The notes under the pieces were generated by a model that was not told the origin of the DNA, made no database searches, and saw nothing but the letters and a program-made list of their open reading frames with translations. From Bacillaceae bacterium (GTDB taxonomy: Bacteria; Bacillota; Bacilli; Bacillales; Alkalibacillaceae): DNA of 51,732 nt. Both the position numbers and the translations under genes were made by a program. Location: NCBI GenBank assembly GCA_017656265.1, contig JACDOD010000017.1:1-51732 (forward strand), given 5' to 3'. Numbering within the stretch: the first letter of the stretch is position 1; each line of letters starts with the position of its first letter. This document shows, piece by piece, positions 1-8,152 of the stretch.

Positions 1-56
1 GTATGACCCACTCTTTTTTTGATTTGTTTTTACACAATTATATGGACTTAATCTGA

Positions 57-184
57 ATTTACGCTGAATGGCCTTCATAAGGTGGATGAACGCCAAAACG
101 TCAAGTGGATTTGCGCTGAATGGCTTTCATAAGGTGGATGAACGCCAAAACGTCAAGGAAATTTGCGCTAAATGGCCTTCATAG
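57..184. repeat. 52-bp tandem repeat array, about 2.4 copies
   Basis: Units begin at 57, 109 and 161, giving an exact 52-bp period. Each unit holds an imperfect inverted repeat (TGGCcTTCAT ... ATGAAcGCCA), so each could fold as a hairpin. A related array with the same period lies at 51525-51680. No ORF fits it. The sequence from 185 to 385 holds no recognisable gene. Confidence 0.85.
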
Positions 185-385
185 CATTCATTCCTGAAAA
201 CTAAACAAAGAGTCTTAAGATGGTGAGGATCTTTTCCAGATGGTTATCCCAAATTCGTCTATATTGTAAGGATTCGAAAATGCTCTAATTTAAACTTGCC
301 AAAAACGATTATATTATTTGCCCGGCTATTGCTTTTTTCTGTAAGATGATACATATACAGGTGTAGAAAGGAAGGAGAATGGGAG

Positions 386-1216
386 ATGAGTTTGAAAAGC
401 ACAACCACATTACATAATGGTGTCAAGATGCCGATGGTGGGTCTTGGTGTGTACAAAATGGAAAATGATCAGGAGGTTGTAGACGCTGTCAAGTCTGCGC
501 TTGACCTTGGCTACCGCAGCATTGATACCGCTCAATTTTACGAAAATGAAGAGGGTGTAGGAAAGGCCATCCGTGAAAGCGGCATTAACCGCGAAGACAT
601 TTTCGTGACCACAAAAATCTGGAACACCCATCAGGGCTATGATTTAACGCTAAAAACGTTTGAAGAAAGTCTGGAAAAGCTCGGGCTTGATTATGTTGAT
701 CTGTATCTTGTTCACTGGCCGGTTCCAGGAAAATATAAAGAAACCTGGAAAGCACTTGAGCATCTCTATGAACAGAAAAAAGTCCGTGCCATTGGCGTCA
801 GTAACTTTTTAATTCACCATCTGGAGGATCTGTTCCAGGATGCAAACATTAAGCCAATGGTTAACCAGGTAGAATTCCATCCGCAACTGTTCCAGAAAGA
901 GCTGCTGGACTTCTGCCATAAGCATGACATTAAACTTGAAGCCTGGTCGCCTATAGCCAGGGGAACATATTTTGATCACCCTGTGCTGCAGGAGCTGGCA
1001 CAAAAATATGACAAGACACCTGCACAGATTATTCTGCGCTGGGATTATCAGCATGGTGTCATCACCATTCCAAAGTCATCGAATCCTGACCGTCAAAAAC
1101 AAAATGCAGATATTTTTGACTTTGAACTGACGGATGAAGAAATGAACAAAATCAATGGTCTGAATCAAAATAAACGAATTGGCCCTCATCCAGATGAATT
1201 TAATTATGGAGTGTAA
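386..1216 (+). CDS. yvgN: Aldo/keto reductase, glyoxal/methylglyoxal reductase type (YvgN-like)
   Basis: A 276-aa cytosolic NADPH-dependent oxidoreductase of the AKR family that reduces small aldehydes. The catalytic tetrad is visible: Asp47 and Tyr52 in DTAQFYEN, Lys77 in TTKIWN and His110 in LVHWP. The cofactor-binding end reads IPKSSNPDRQKQN. Length and sequence match B. subtilis YvgN closely. The ATG follows a strong GGAAGGAG site. A terminator at 1224 closes the gene, so it is probably monocistronic. The family and fold are secure; the true substrate is inferred from the resemblance to YvgN. Confidence 0.92.
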   Translation: MSLKSTTTLHNGVKMPMVGLGVYKMENDQEVVDAVKSALDLGYRSIDTAQFYENEEGVGKAIRESGINREDIFVTTKIWNTHQGYDLTLKTFEESLEKLGLDYVDLYLVHWPVPGKYKETWKALEHLYEQKKVRAIGVSNFLIHHLEDLFQDANIKPMVNQVEFHPQLFQKELLDFCHKHDIKLEAWSPIARGTYFDHPVLQELAQKYDKTPAQIILRWDYQHGVITIPKSSNPDRQKQNADIFDFELTDEEMNKINGLNQNKRIGPHPDEFNYGV

Positions 1217-1223
1217 AACAGGC

Positions 1224-1258
1224 AACCCTGCTGTCCCTTGTGGAGAGCAGGGTTTTAT
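1224..1258 (+). terminator. Rho-independent terminator after the aldo/keto reductase
   Basis: Stem AACCCTGCT (1224-1232) pairs with AGCAGGGTT (1246-1254) and is followed by a short T-rich tail. Confidence 0.8.
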
Positions 1259-1357
1259 ATGACTTTATAACAGAGTGGTTGTGAAAAGCTCTGCTTCCAT
1301 ATAATCTTAATGGTATTTTTGAATAAACAGGAAAATAGACGTATTTAGGGGAATTAT

Positions 1358-1405
1358 ATGAGTAAATGGCTTATAGCGAGGAATGATGGATTTGCAATTA
1401 ATTGA
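1358..1405 (+). CDS. Possible 15-codon upstream ORF overlapping the DUF389 start
   Basis: ATG at 1358 follows AGGGGA and reads MSKWLIARNDGFAIN, ending at 1405. It overlaps the first 23 bases of the DUF389 gene in another frame. Its ribosome site is better than that of the downstream gene, so it could couple or modulate translation. It may equally be chance. Confidence 0.3.
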   Translation: MSKWLIARNDGFAIN

Positions 1406-2414
1406 GGTTTATATACCGAAACGGCATTTTGAGAAGATTGACGAGAAACTCAGATCCTTTTCACATCAATCATACTGGATTTCCAATGAGTCCGATGAGC
1501 GGATGCTGGTGAGAATTCTGGTAGAAACGAAACAGGCAGAGAAGATTTTAAATTATATTGAGGAAACGGCTAATGTGGCAGAAGGGTTTGAAGCGATGTT
1601 AATTCCGGTTCAAACTTATTTATCCAGGGAAACCATCAAAGAAAAAGAGCTTGAAAAGGATGAACAGCAAGAAACTGAAAAAGAAAAAGAAGCCAGACTG
1701 CTGAGGGCCAGCCGCCATGAATTAATCCAGACCATTGAAGAGAAAAGTTTTATTACCCTCAACTATACACTCCTGGTCATCCTGTCGGCTATTGTAGCAA
1801 CAGTGGGTTTTATTAAAAACAGTGAAGCGGTTGTCATTGGAGCGATGGTGATTGCACCCATGATCGGTCCAGTCATTTCAATGGCCTTCTCGGCAATATT
1901 AGGGGACTATCAAAAATTGGGAAAATCCACTCTGACATCTATGTATGGATTTAGCATCGTCATTGCCATTTCTGTCTTTTTCAGCTACTTTTTTGGGCTT
2001 GGGACAGATACTGACCAATACCTTGCTCGTACTGAGGTCACGCTCTCAGACTTTTTCCTGGCTCTCGCTTCCGGAGCGGCAGGTGCTCTATCCATCCTGA
2101 ATCGTCTGTCAGGAAATCTGGTCGGAGTTATGGTGGCAGTTGCACTGTTGCCGCCAACTGTCGCCTTTGGCTTATCTATTGGTCAGGGACTTTGGGGAGA
2201 AGCTTATGGTTCCCTGTTATTAATCGTTGTGAACTTTATGTGCATCCTGTTAGCTGCTGTGATCATCTTTTCTATCAGTGGGATCAGGCCGGTGCGCTGG
2301 ATGGAAGTAAAACGTGCCAATACTTCTCGTTTCCTTTCCCTTGTTTTCATCAGTATAATGGTCGGTCTGCTTATTCTTGTTATTCTGTTCGGTCAGGATA
2401 TTAAATTTGAGTGA
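1383..2414 (+). CDS. DUF389 / TIGR00341 family membrane protein
   Basis: A 343-aa integral membrane protein. Residues 1-100 form a soluble domain (LIEVYIPKRHFEKI ... AEGFEAMLIPVQTYLSRE), followed by a charged helix rich in Glu and Lys. About six hydrophobic segments then fill residues 125-340, including the family-typical stretches GAMVIAPMIGPV and LVGVMVAVALLPP. This layout is that of DUF389 proteins, whose function is not established. Two ATGs are adjacent (1383, 1386) and the ribosome site (GCGAGGA) is modest. The next gene begins directly after the stop codon. Confidence 0.85.
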   Translation: MMDLQLIEVYIPKRHFEKIDEKLRSFSHQSYWISNESDERMLVRILVETKQAEKILNYIEETANVAEGFEAMLIPVQTYLSRETIKEKELEKDEQQETEKEKEARLLRASRHELIQTIEEKSFITLNYTLLVILSAIVATVGFIKNSEAVVIGAMVIAPMIGPVISMAFSAILGDYQKLGKSTLTSMYGFSIVIAISVFFSYFFGLGTDTDQYLARTEVTLSDFFLALASGAAGALSILNRLSGNLVGVMVAVALLPPTVAFGLSIGQGLWGEAYGSLLLIVVNFMCILLAAVIIFSISGIRPVRWMEVKRANTSRFLSLVFISIMVGLLILVILFGQDIKFE

Positions 2415-2702
2415 ATGAGGACTCAACCTATGCTGAAGAAGGTAATGGAAATTGACGAAATTATTTATAAGCTCTACCGTAAAAATGATAGACTTATCCG
2501 GATCGAAAGAGAAGCCCGGGTGAATGGGGAGCCTCTGGAAGTACATTTAACAAAAGGGACAAGAATCATTGACGAAGATCATAAAACAGAAGACATAATG
2601 GCAGATTTTAAAATGGATACAGAGCAAGACATTGTCCTATTTATTAAAGACTTGAACATTGAGCCCCTGGCTGAACATTTATTAAGGAACTATTTAAATT
2701 AA
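2415..2702 (+). CDS. Hypothetical small protein downstream of DUF389
   Basis: A 95-aa soluble, charged protein with no family I recognise. Its first ATG (2415) abuts the DUF389 stop codon, which suggests translational coupling. The internal ATG at 2430 has a better placed ribosome site (TGAGG, nine bases upstream), so the protein may really be 90 aa. The C-terminal part (IVLFIKDLNIEPLAEHLLRNYLN) is amphipathic. It probably belongs to the DUF389 transcription unit. Confidence 0.6.
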   Translation: MRTQPMLKKVMEIDEIIYKLYRKNDRLIRIEREARVNGEPLEVHLTKGTRIIDEDHKTEDIMADFKMDTEQDIVLFIKDLNIEPLAEHLLRNYLN

Positions 2703-2737
2703 GATTAGCTTTTTGGCAAAAATTTTCACAAATGCTA

Positions 2738-2766
2738 TTGACCGGATGTCAATCAAAGGTTATAAT
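2738..2766 (+). promoter_or_regulatory. Sigma-A promoter of the bmr-like operon
   Basis: TTGACC (2738-2743), a 17-bp spacer and a perfect TATAAT (2761-2766). It lies about 40 bp ahead of the leader peptide ATG, so the leader and attenuator are transcribed from it. Confidence 0.85.
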
Positions 2767-2806
2767 TTACAGGCAAATAAAAAAATTCGGAAGGAGGTCA
2801 CGACCA

Positions 2807-2911
2807 ATGAAAAACTTAATGATTGTTAGAATCAATCCTGCAACATTAAAAACAAATCAAACTAAATCTTATAAAAAAATCGTGGCCTCCTGCGCGGAGT
2901 ATGCTTCATAA
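2807..2911 (+). CDS. 34-aa leader peptide of the ABC multidrug operon
   Basis: ATG at 2807 sits eight bases after a near-perfect AAGGAGG. The product reads MKNLMIVRINPATLKTNQTK followed by SYKKIVASCAEYAS and stops at 2911. It lies between a consensus promoter and two terminators and ahead of bmrC/bmrD homologues. In B. subtilis that operon is preceded by the small gene bmrB and is controlled by translation-dependent attenuation. The codons at 2881-2887 (CGTGGCC) repeat the descending arm of the first terminator, as expected for a leader ORF that controls folding. The peptide sequence itself resembles nothing I know. Confidence 0.75.
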   Translation: MKNLMIVRINPATLKTNQTKSYKKIVASCAEYAS

Positions 2912-3005
2912 GCATAGGCAACAGGCATACTCTATATATTTCACGTGTATTTGATATGATTTCAGTTAACAAGGGCCACGTATATGTTCGTGGCCCTTTT
3001 TATAT
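2881..3005 (+). promoter_or_regulatory. Transcription attenuator with competing antiterminator
   Basis: Region 1, CGTGGCC (2881-2887), lies inside the leader ORF. Region 2, GGCCACG (2974-2980), and region 3, CGTGGCC (2989-2995), form the terminator. Regions 1 and 3 are identical, so 1 can pair with 2 and free 3. A ribosome moving to the end of the leader would cover region 1 and allow termination; one stalled early would leave it free and allow read-through. A further hairpin, GAGTATGC (2897-2904) with GCATACTC (2925-2932), lies between. Confidence 0.7.
2971..3005 (+). terminator. Attenuator terminator 1
   Basis: A ten-base-pair stem, AAGGGCCACG (2971-2980) with CGTGGCCCTT (2989-2998), has an eight-base loop and a T-rich tail. 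Confidence 0.9.
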
Positions 3006-3006
3006 G

Positions 3007-3039
3007 CGCATGCGTCCACGAACGCATGCGTTTTTTATT
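3007..3039 (+). terminator. Attenuator terminator 2, in tandem with the first
   Basis: CGCATGCGT (3007-3015) pairs with ACGCATGCG (3022-3030) around a six-base loop, followed by TTTTTT. It begins only a few bases after the first terminator. Its arms are also self-complementary. Confidence 0.85.
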
Positions 3040-3073
3040 TGGTAAAAAAACACATATAAGGAGGAATGTTGAA

Positions 3074-3130
3074 ATGGCTTGTGTATTAGGTTTATTGCAA
3101 AACATTGAGAAGAGGTTAGAAGGCGGCTGA
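3074..3130 (+). CDS. 18-aa micro-ORF A upstream of bmrC
   Basis: ATG at 3074 follows AAGGAGG and encodes MACVLGLLQNIEKRLEGG. The ORF, its upstream GGAGGAATGTTGA context and its KRxEGG end recur at 3364-3420, where another 18-aa ORF ends KRTEGG. Conservation of length, ribosome site and C-terminus between the copies suggests both are translated. Function unknown; a second layer of translational control is one possibility. Confidence 0.5.
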   Translation: MACVLGLLQNIEKRLEGG

Positions 3131-3166
3131 TCAAATAGCAAAAACAGAGACAGGGAGTTGACAGAA

Positions 3167-3340
3167 GTGTTATTGAAAATCGAGAAATTATTGAAGCTTT
3201 TCATGCAGCAATGCTTTTGCCTGGTGTTTGCATTTTTTGGAATCTTGTTTGCAAGTGCTATTCGAAAACTGCATGTTCGCGGAGAATACATTATTCAGTT
3301 AAGTCCGCGACTGGCACTTATTCATATTTTTAAAAAATAA
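3167..3340 (+). CDS. Small hydrophobic peptide between the micro-ORFs (possible BmrB counterpart)
   Basis: A 57-aa peptide from GTG 3167, which is nine bases after GGGAG; a TTG at 3158 in the same frame would add three residues. An amphipathic start is followed by one membrane segment (CLVFAFFGILFASAI) and a basic tail. Its size and place just ahead of bmrC resemble B. subtilis bmrB, but I cannot confirm homology by eye. It lies between two near-duplicate micro-ORF segments. Confidence 0.5.
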   Translation: MLLKIEKLLKLFMQQCFCLVFAFFGILFASAIRKLHVRGEYIIQLSPRLALIHIFKK

Positions 3341-3363
3341 TCGAAACTTTGGAGGGAATGTTG

Positions 3364-3420
3364 ATGATGTTCATACTACGTACACTGACAACGATTAAAA
3401 AGAGGACAGAAGGCGGTTAA
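3364..3420 (+). CDS. 18-aa micro-ORF B upstream of bmrC
   Basis: After TTGGAGGG, the ATG codons at 3358, 3364 and 3367 are in one frame; from 3364 the product is MMFILRTLTTIKKRTEGG. It is the sister of micro-ORF A at 3074, with the same length and the same KRxEGG end. It stops 43 bases before the bmrC start. Confidence 0.5.
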   Translation: MMFILRTLTTIKKRTEGG

Positions 3421-3463
3421 AAAACAACAGTACAGCAACGAAAAGGCAAAGGAGTGGTTTTAG

Positions 3464-5209
3464 ATGTTAGCGGTATTTAAAAAATTATCCTGGTTTTTTA
3501 AGGAACAGTGGCTGCGCTATTTATTAGCGATTACAGCATTGATTATTGCCAGTATTATCGATGTCCTTCCCCCTAAAATTGTGGGGATGACCATAGATGA
3601 AATCCAGTATCAGCAACTGACTCCAGAGAGGCTGACGGAAATTCTATTGATCTATGGAGGATTAATTATAACCAGTTATGCGGTTATGTTTTACTGGGAT
3701 TATACCCTGTTCGGCGGTGCCATCCTACTGGAAAAGAAGATCCGTACGAAACTGATGCGTCACTTTTTAAAGATGACACCGGCCTTTTTCGGACGCAACC
3801 GGACAGGGGACTTAATGGCACGGGCAACGAATGACTTAAAAGCGATTATGATGACAGCGGGGTTCGGGATTCTGACTCTGGTCGATTCTACGATTTTTAT
3901 GATGCTGATCATTGGAGTTATGATCTTTACCATCAACTGGAAGCTGACTCTTGCTGCCCTGATCCCGCTGCCAATCATGGCCGTGTTAATGAATAAATAT
4001 GGGAAAGCCATTCATAAACGATTCACAAAAGCTCAGTCCGCATTCAGTGATCTGAATAATGACGTACTGGAGTCTGTCAAAGGGGTGCGGGTGATTCGGG
4101 CCTTTGTACAGGAAAAGCAGGATCAAAAACGGTTTGGTGACAAAACAGAAGATGTGTTTCAGAAAAATGTTGAGGTAGCAAAAATGGATGCCCTATTTGA
4201 ACCGACCATTAAAATTCTGGTCGGCCTTGCTTACACCATTGGCCTGGGATATGGGTCTTATCTGGTAGCTCAAAACCAGATCACCCTCGGGGAATTAGTA
4301 TCCTTCAATGTATATCTTGGAATGCTGATCTGGCCGATGTTTGCTGCTGGGGAACTGATTAACGTAATGCAAAGGGGAAATGCTTCCCTGGACCGTGTAT
4401 ACCATATTTTCAGTCAAAAGCCAGATGTCAAAGATCCAGAGAAACCAAAAGAGGTGGAAATTCCTGAAGTGATTGAATATCAGCATGTATCTTTCCAATA
4501 CCCTGAATCTGACACATGGGTTATGCAGGATGTTCACTTTAAAATCAAACGTGGGGAAACGATTGGGATTGTGGGCAAAACAGGTGCCGGAAAGACAACG
4601 CTGTTCAGACAGCTCTTAAGGGAGTATCCTGCTCCACAAAAGGGGAAGGTCCTCATTAACGGTGTTTCTATTCAGGACCTTCGCCTCGACCAGACTAGAT
4701 CCTGGATTGGTTATGTACCGCAGGAGCATATCCTGTTCTCAAAAACGGTAAGGGAAAACCTGCTGTTTGGCTGTGGTCCGAAATCAGATGAAGAAATTAA
4801 ACAGGTTCTGGATTCCGCATCTTTAACGAAAGACATTGAAAATCTCCCTGAAGGGCTTGAAACAGTTGTAGGCGAGAGTGGGGTTACCCTGTCAGGGGGA
4901 CAAAAACAGCGGGTATCCCTGGCTCGTGCTCTGTTAATGAATCCGGAAATTCTCATCCTTGACGATGCCCTATCAGCTGTAGATGGGAAAACAGAAGCTA
5001 AAATTATTGCCCATTTAAAACGGGAGCGCCATGGTAAGACGACACTGATTGCTGCGCACCGTTTATCTGCGGTCGAACATGCGGATCAAATTTTAGTGTT
5101 TGAAAACGGAAGAGTAGTGGAACACGGAACCCACCAAGAATTAATGAAACAAAACGGCTGGTACAGAACCCAGTACGACATTCAGAAGATGGAAGGGGGA
5201 GGTGAATAA
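3464..5209 (+). CDS. bmrC: Heterodimeric multidrug ABC exporter subunit BmrC (YheI-like)
   Basis: A 581-aa half-transporter: six membrane helices in residues 1-300, then a nucleotide-binding domain. Walker A is GKTGAGKTT near residue 370, the signature is LSGGQ, and Walker B is ILILDDALSAVDG near residue 500. The catalytic glutamate after Walker B is replaced by Asp, giving a degenerate ATP site, as known for BmrC of BmrCD. Length and partner size match B. subtilis BmrC (YheI). It starts at ATG 3464 after AAGGAG and overlaps bmrD by one base. The upstream leader and terminators probably induce it when translation is inhibited. Confidence 0.92.
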   Translation: MLAVFKKLSWFFKEQWLRYLLAITALIIASIIDVLPPKIVGMTIDEIQYQQLTPERLTEILLIYGGLIITSYAVMFYWDYTLFGGAILLEKKIRTKLMRHFLKMTPAFFGRNRTGDLMARATNDLKAIMMTAGFGILTLVDSTIFMMLIIGVMIFTINWKLTLAALIPLPIMAVLMNKYGKAIHKRFTKAQSAFSDLNNDVLESVKGVRVIRAFVQEKQDQKRFGDKTEDVFQKNVEVAKMDALFEPTIKILVGLAYTIGLGYGSYLVAQNQITLGELVSFNVYLGMLIWPMFAAGELINVMQRGNASLDRVYHIFSQKPDVKDPEKPKEVEIPEVIEYQHVSFQYPESDTWVMQDVHFKIKRGETIGIVGKTGAGKTTLFRQLLREYPAPQKGKVLINGVSIQDLRLDQTRSWIGYVPQEHILFSKTVRENLLFGCGPKSDEEIKQVLDSASLTKDIENLPEGLETVVGESGVTLSGGQKQRVSLARALLMNPEILILDDALSAVDGKTEAKIIAHLKRERHGKTTLIAAHRLSAVEHADQILVFENGRVVEHGTHQELMKQNGWYRTQYDIQKMEGGGE

Positions 5210-7248
5210 TGATGAAACCTTCCACAGAAAAACGGCTCGTTCAATATGCCATGCGCAACAAAAAAATGATTTTTATCGGATTGTTCTGTTTGCTGTTAGC
5301 TGTAGCCCTGGAGTTAACCGGACCGTTCATTGCGAAGCGGCTGATTGACGAGCACATTGTAGGGATTGAAAATCACTGGGCTGAAGTGGATTCGAATGAT
5401 GATAAACAAACCGTAGTCTACGATGGCCGTTTCTTTAAGCGAATAGACCGTGTCGATGGTCAGGATCAAGTTGTCCATACGGTTACTCTTCTGCAGGCCG
5501 AACGGGAGTATTTTCTCATTGAAAAGGAAGTCCCATTAACCGGGAATCGGTCTATTGATGATGAAGGGAACATTGTTATTCAAACCCCGACTCAAACCGT
5601 GACGGTTTCCGGAGAAAAATTGTCCATTGATGCGTTATATCGCTTTTTCCAACCGGAAGTTCAGCCGATTATCTGGCTTCTGGCCCTGTATATGGGATTA
5701 ATTATCATAGCATCCGTGTTTCAATATTTAAAAACCTATTTGCTGCAGGTGTCTTCCAACCGGATTATCAAGCAAATGCGGGATGATGTATTTGCCCATA
5801 TCCAGCGGCTGCCGATTTCCTATTTTGTCAACCGGCCCGCAGGAAAAATTGTAGCCCGGGTGACCAACGATACGGAAGCAATTCGGGAACTGTATGTAAA
5901 GGTGCTGGAAACCTTTGCATCCGGGATGATTTATATGTCAGGGATATTCTTTGCTCTATTCCTATTGGATGTTCGTCTGGCGGCTGTCACCCTGCTCGTG
6001 ATACCAATTATGATCGTATGGATGAAATGGTATAAAGTCTATGCAGGCAAATACAATAAAGTCATTCGTTCAACGGTCAGTGATATTAACGGGTTTATCA
6101 ATGAAGCCATTCAAGGGATGTCCATCATTCAGGCTTTTCGGCGCACCAAAACGATTGAAGACGAATTCGAAACATTGAATCACAGACATTACACTTATCA
6201 AATCAAAATGAACACATTAAATGCCCTGACGTCTTTCAATCTGGTGAATGTAATCCGAAATCTGGCATTTGTCGCGTTCATCTGGTATTTCGGCGGTATG
6301 TCTCTGAATGCAGCAGGGATTGTATCCGTTGGTTTACTTTACGCCTTTGTGGATTATTTAACCCGTCTATTTGAACCGATGAATCAGATGATCAGCCAGC
6401 TTCCTCAGCTGGAACAGGCCCGTGTTGCTGGTTCGCGGGTTTTTGAACTGATGGATCAAGAGGGAGAAGAAGTCATCGTTCAAGACATTCCCCGCTATGA
6501 GGGAGAAGTGGTGTTTGATCGTGTCTGGTTTGCCTACGAGAAGGAGGATTATGTCCTAAAGGATCTGTCATTCAAAATTGAACCGGGACAGACCGCTGCC
6601 TTTGTGGGGCATACAGGGTCGGGGAAAAGTTCGGTAATGAACCTATTGTTCAGATTCTACGACCCTCAAAAAGGGAAAATTACCATTGACGGAATTGACA
6701 CGAAAAGTTTATCCAGACAGCAGGTGCGTCAGCATATAGGCATCGTTCTGCAGGATCCGTTCATTTTTACAGGGACCATTATCTCTAATGTGACCATGAA
6801 TGATCCGTCCATCAGCAGAGAGCAGGCTATTGCGGCTTTGAAAGCAGTAGGTGCTGATCAGTTTATTGAAAAGCTGCCAAATAAATATGATGAGCCGGTA
6901 AAAGAAAAAGGAAGTGAATTTTCAGCTGGTCAACGGCAACTTATTTCCTTCGCAAGAGCACTTGCTTTTGATCCGGCCATCCTTATTTTGGATGAGGCAA
7001 CAGCCAATATTGATACGGAAACGGAAGGACTCATTCAGGAGGCATTAAACGTGTTGAAGAAAGGACGTACGACCCTTGTCATTGCCCACCGTTTATCTAC
7101 GATTCAGCAAGCCGATCAAATTTTTGTGTTAGATCGTGGTAAAATAATAGAAAAAGGAACTCATGACGAATTAATCAAAGAAAAAGGAAATTACTATCAA
7201 ATGTACAAAATGCAGCAGGGACAGCTGAAAAATAAAGCGGTGGTTTAG
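5209..7248 (+). CDS. bmrD: Heterodimeric multidrug ABC exporter subunit BmrD (YheH-like)
   Basis: A 679-aa half-transporter. After the first helix it carries an extra, probably extracellular domain of about 100 residues (roughly 47-150), a feature of BmrD/YheH. The nucleotide-binding domain has Walker A GHTGSGKSS, an altered signature (FSAGQ) and Walker B ILILDEATANID with the catalytic Glu near residue 596. It therefore pairs with the LSGGQ of BmrC to form the active ATP site, while the other site is degenerate. The start codon overlaps the bmrC stop. The predicted complex exports drugs from the cytoplasmic membrane. Confidence 0.93.
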   Translation: MMKPSTEKRLVQYAMRNKKMIFIGLFCLLLAVALELTGPFIAKRLIDEHIVGIENHWAEVDSNDDKQTVVYDGRFFKRIDRVDGQDQVVHTVTLLQAEREYFLIEKEVPLTGNRSIDDEGNIVIQTPTQTVTVSGEKLSIDALYRFFQPEVQPIIWLLALYMGLIIIASVFQYLKTYLLQVSSNRIIKQMRDDVFAHIQRLPISYFVNRPAGKIVARVTNDTEAIRELYVKVLETFASGMIYMSGIFFALFLLDVRLAAVTLLVIPIMIVWMKWYKVYAGKYNKVIRSTVSDINGFINEAIQGMSIIQAFRRTKTIEDEFETLNHRHYTYQIKMNTLNALTSFNLVNVIRNLAFVAFIWYFGGMSLNAAGIVSVGLLYAFVDYLTRLFEPMNQMISQLPQLEQARVAGSRVFELMDQEGEEVIVQDIPRYEGEVVFDRVWFAYEKEDYVLKDLSFKIEPGQTAAFVGHTGSGKSSVMNLLFRFYDPQKGKITIDGIDTKSLSRQQVRQHIGIVLQDPFIFTGTIISNVTMNDPSISREQAIAALKAVGADQFIEKLPNKYDEPVKEKGSEFSAGQRQLISFARALAFDPAILILDEATANIDTETEGLIQEALNVLKKGRTTLVIAHRLSTIQQADQIFVLDRGKIIEKGTHDELIKEKGNYYQMYKMQQGQLKNKAVV

Positions 7249-7272
7249 CCAGTTTAAAAGGAGAAGTGGGTT

Positions 7273-8100
7273 ATGACAGATCGTAAAGAATTTCCCGAAA
7301 CGATTGACGAAAAAGATTTATATGAGGACATCGATGAAGAGGAAATTTACGAAATTATACAGGAAGAGCGGAGAAAAGCGTTCCGCCAGAGTGATGAAAA
7401 GAAGAAGCCAAAGCGCCCCTTTCCAAAATGGGCGTTTTGGCTCATTGCTTTTTTTATGTTTGTCAGCGCTTTGTCCGCTCTTCCTAAGTTTTTGAATCTG
7501 GCTGCGATCGAATTCGTTGCAACATCAGCCAAACTGAGTGCAGATGAAGATATACAGGAATATAAGCAGTCAGTTGTGGTAGTGAGGTCAGATGACAGTA
7601 AAGGAACGGGGTTTTCTATATCCGAAAATGGCTATATATTAACGAATTATCATGTCATTGAAGATGGTCTTATCATCTGGGTGAATTACCCTGATCATGG
7701 ACAATTCAGTGCTGAAGTTGTGGCATCCTATCCGGAAATGGACCTCGCCCTGTTAAAAATTGATGGAGAGAATCTGCCTTATTTATCGCTTGGTGATGAT
7801 CGGAATGCGGCGCAGGGAGATCATATCTATTTCATCGGAAATCCCCTGGCTTTCACAGGAATTGCCAATGAAGGCGAAGTGCTTGGATATACGAATTCAA
7901 CATTAAAAGAAGAGGTTTTAATGCTAAAAGCCCCCATTTACCGGGGAAATAGCGGAAGTCCAGTTATTGCAGAAAATGGTGAGGTTATTGGTGTAGTCTA
8001 TGCAACCAGAAGGGATGCTGAACATGGAAAAGTCGGTTTAGCCGTTCCGATTTCCTATTTTTTACAAACAGAAGAAGCTGCAGTCCTTAATGTGGAATAA
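7273..8100 (+). CDS. Membrane-anchored trypsin-like serine protease, no PDZ domain
   Basis: A 275-aa protein with a very acidic cytosolic N-terminus (1-50), one membrane helix (about 52-70) and an extracellular S1C-type protease domain. The catalytic triad is visible as His127 (NYHVI), Asp157 (EMDLALL) and Ser228 (GNSGSP). HtrA proteins usually have a C-terminal PDZ domain, which is absent here. It starts 24 bases after bmrD behind AAAAGGAG, so it is likely co-transcribed with the exporter. Substrate unknown. Confidence 0.85.
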   Translation: MTDRKEFPETIDEKDLYEDIDEEEIYEIIQEERRKAFRQSDEKKKPKRPFPKWAFWLIAFFMFVSALSALPKFLNLAAIEFVATSAKLSADEDIQEYKQSVVVVRSDDSKGTGFSISENGYILTNYHVIEDGLIIWVNYPDHGQFSAEVVASYPEMDLALLKIDGENLPYLSLGDDRNAAQGDHIYFIGNPLAFTGIANEGEVLGYTNSTLKEEVLMLKAPIYRGNSGSPVIAENGEVIGVVYATRRDAEHGKVGLAVPISYFLQTEEAAVLNVE

Positions 8101-8152
8101 TGGGTATATTTTACCCTAGAATCTTTCCATATCCTTTAGTATGATAGACAAC

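Noticed and set aside
57-184. CRISPR-like array at the window start (and at 51525-51680)
   Set aside because: The whole 52-bp unit repeats with no unique spacers, and no cas gene is present.
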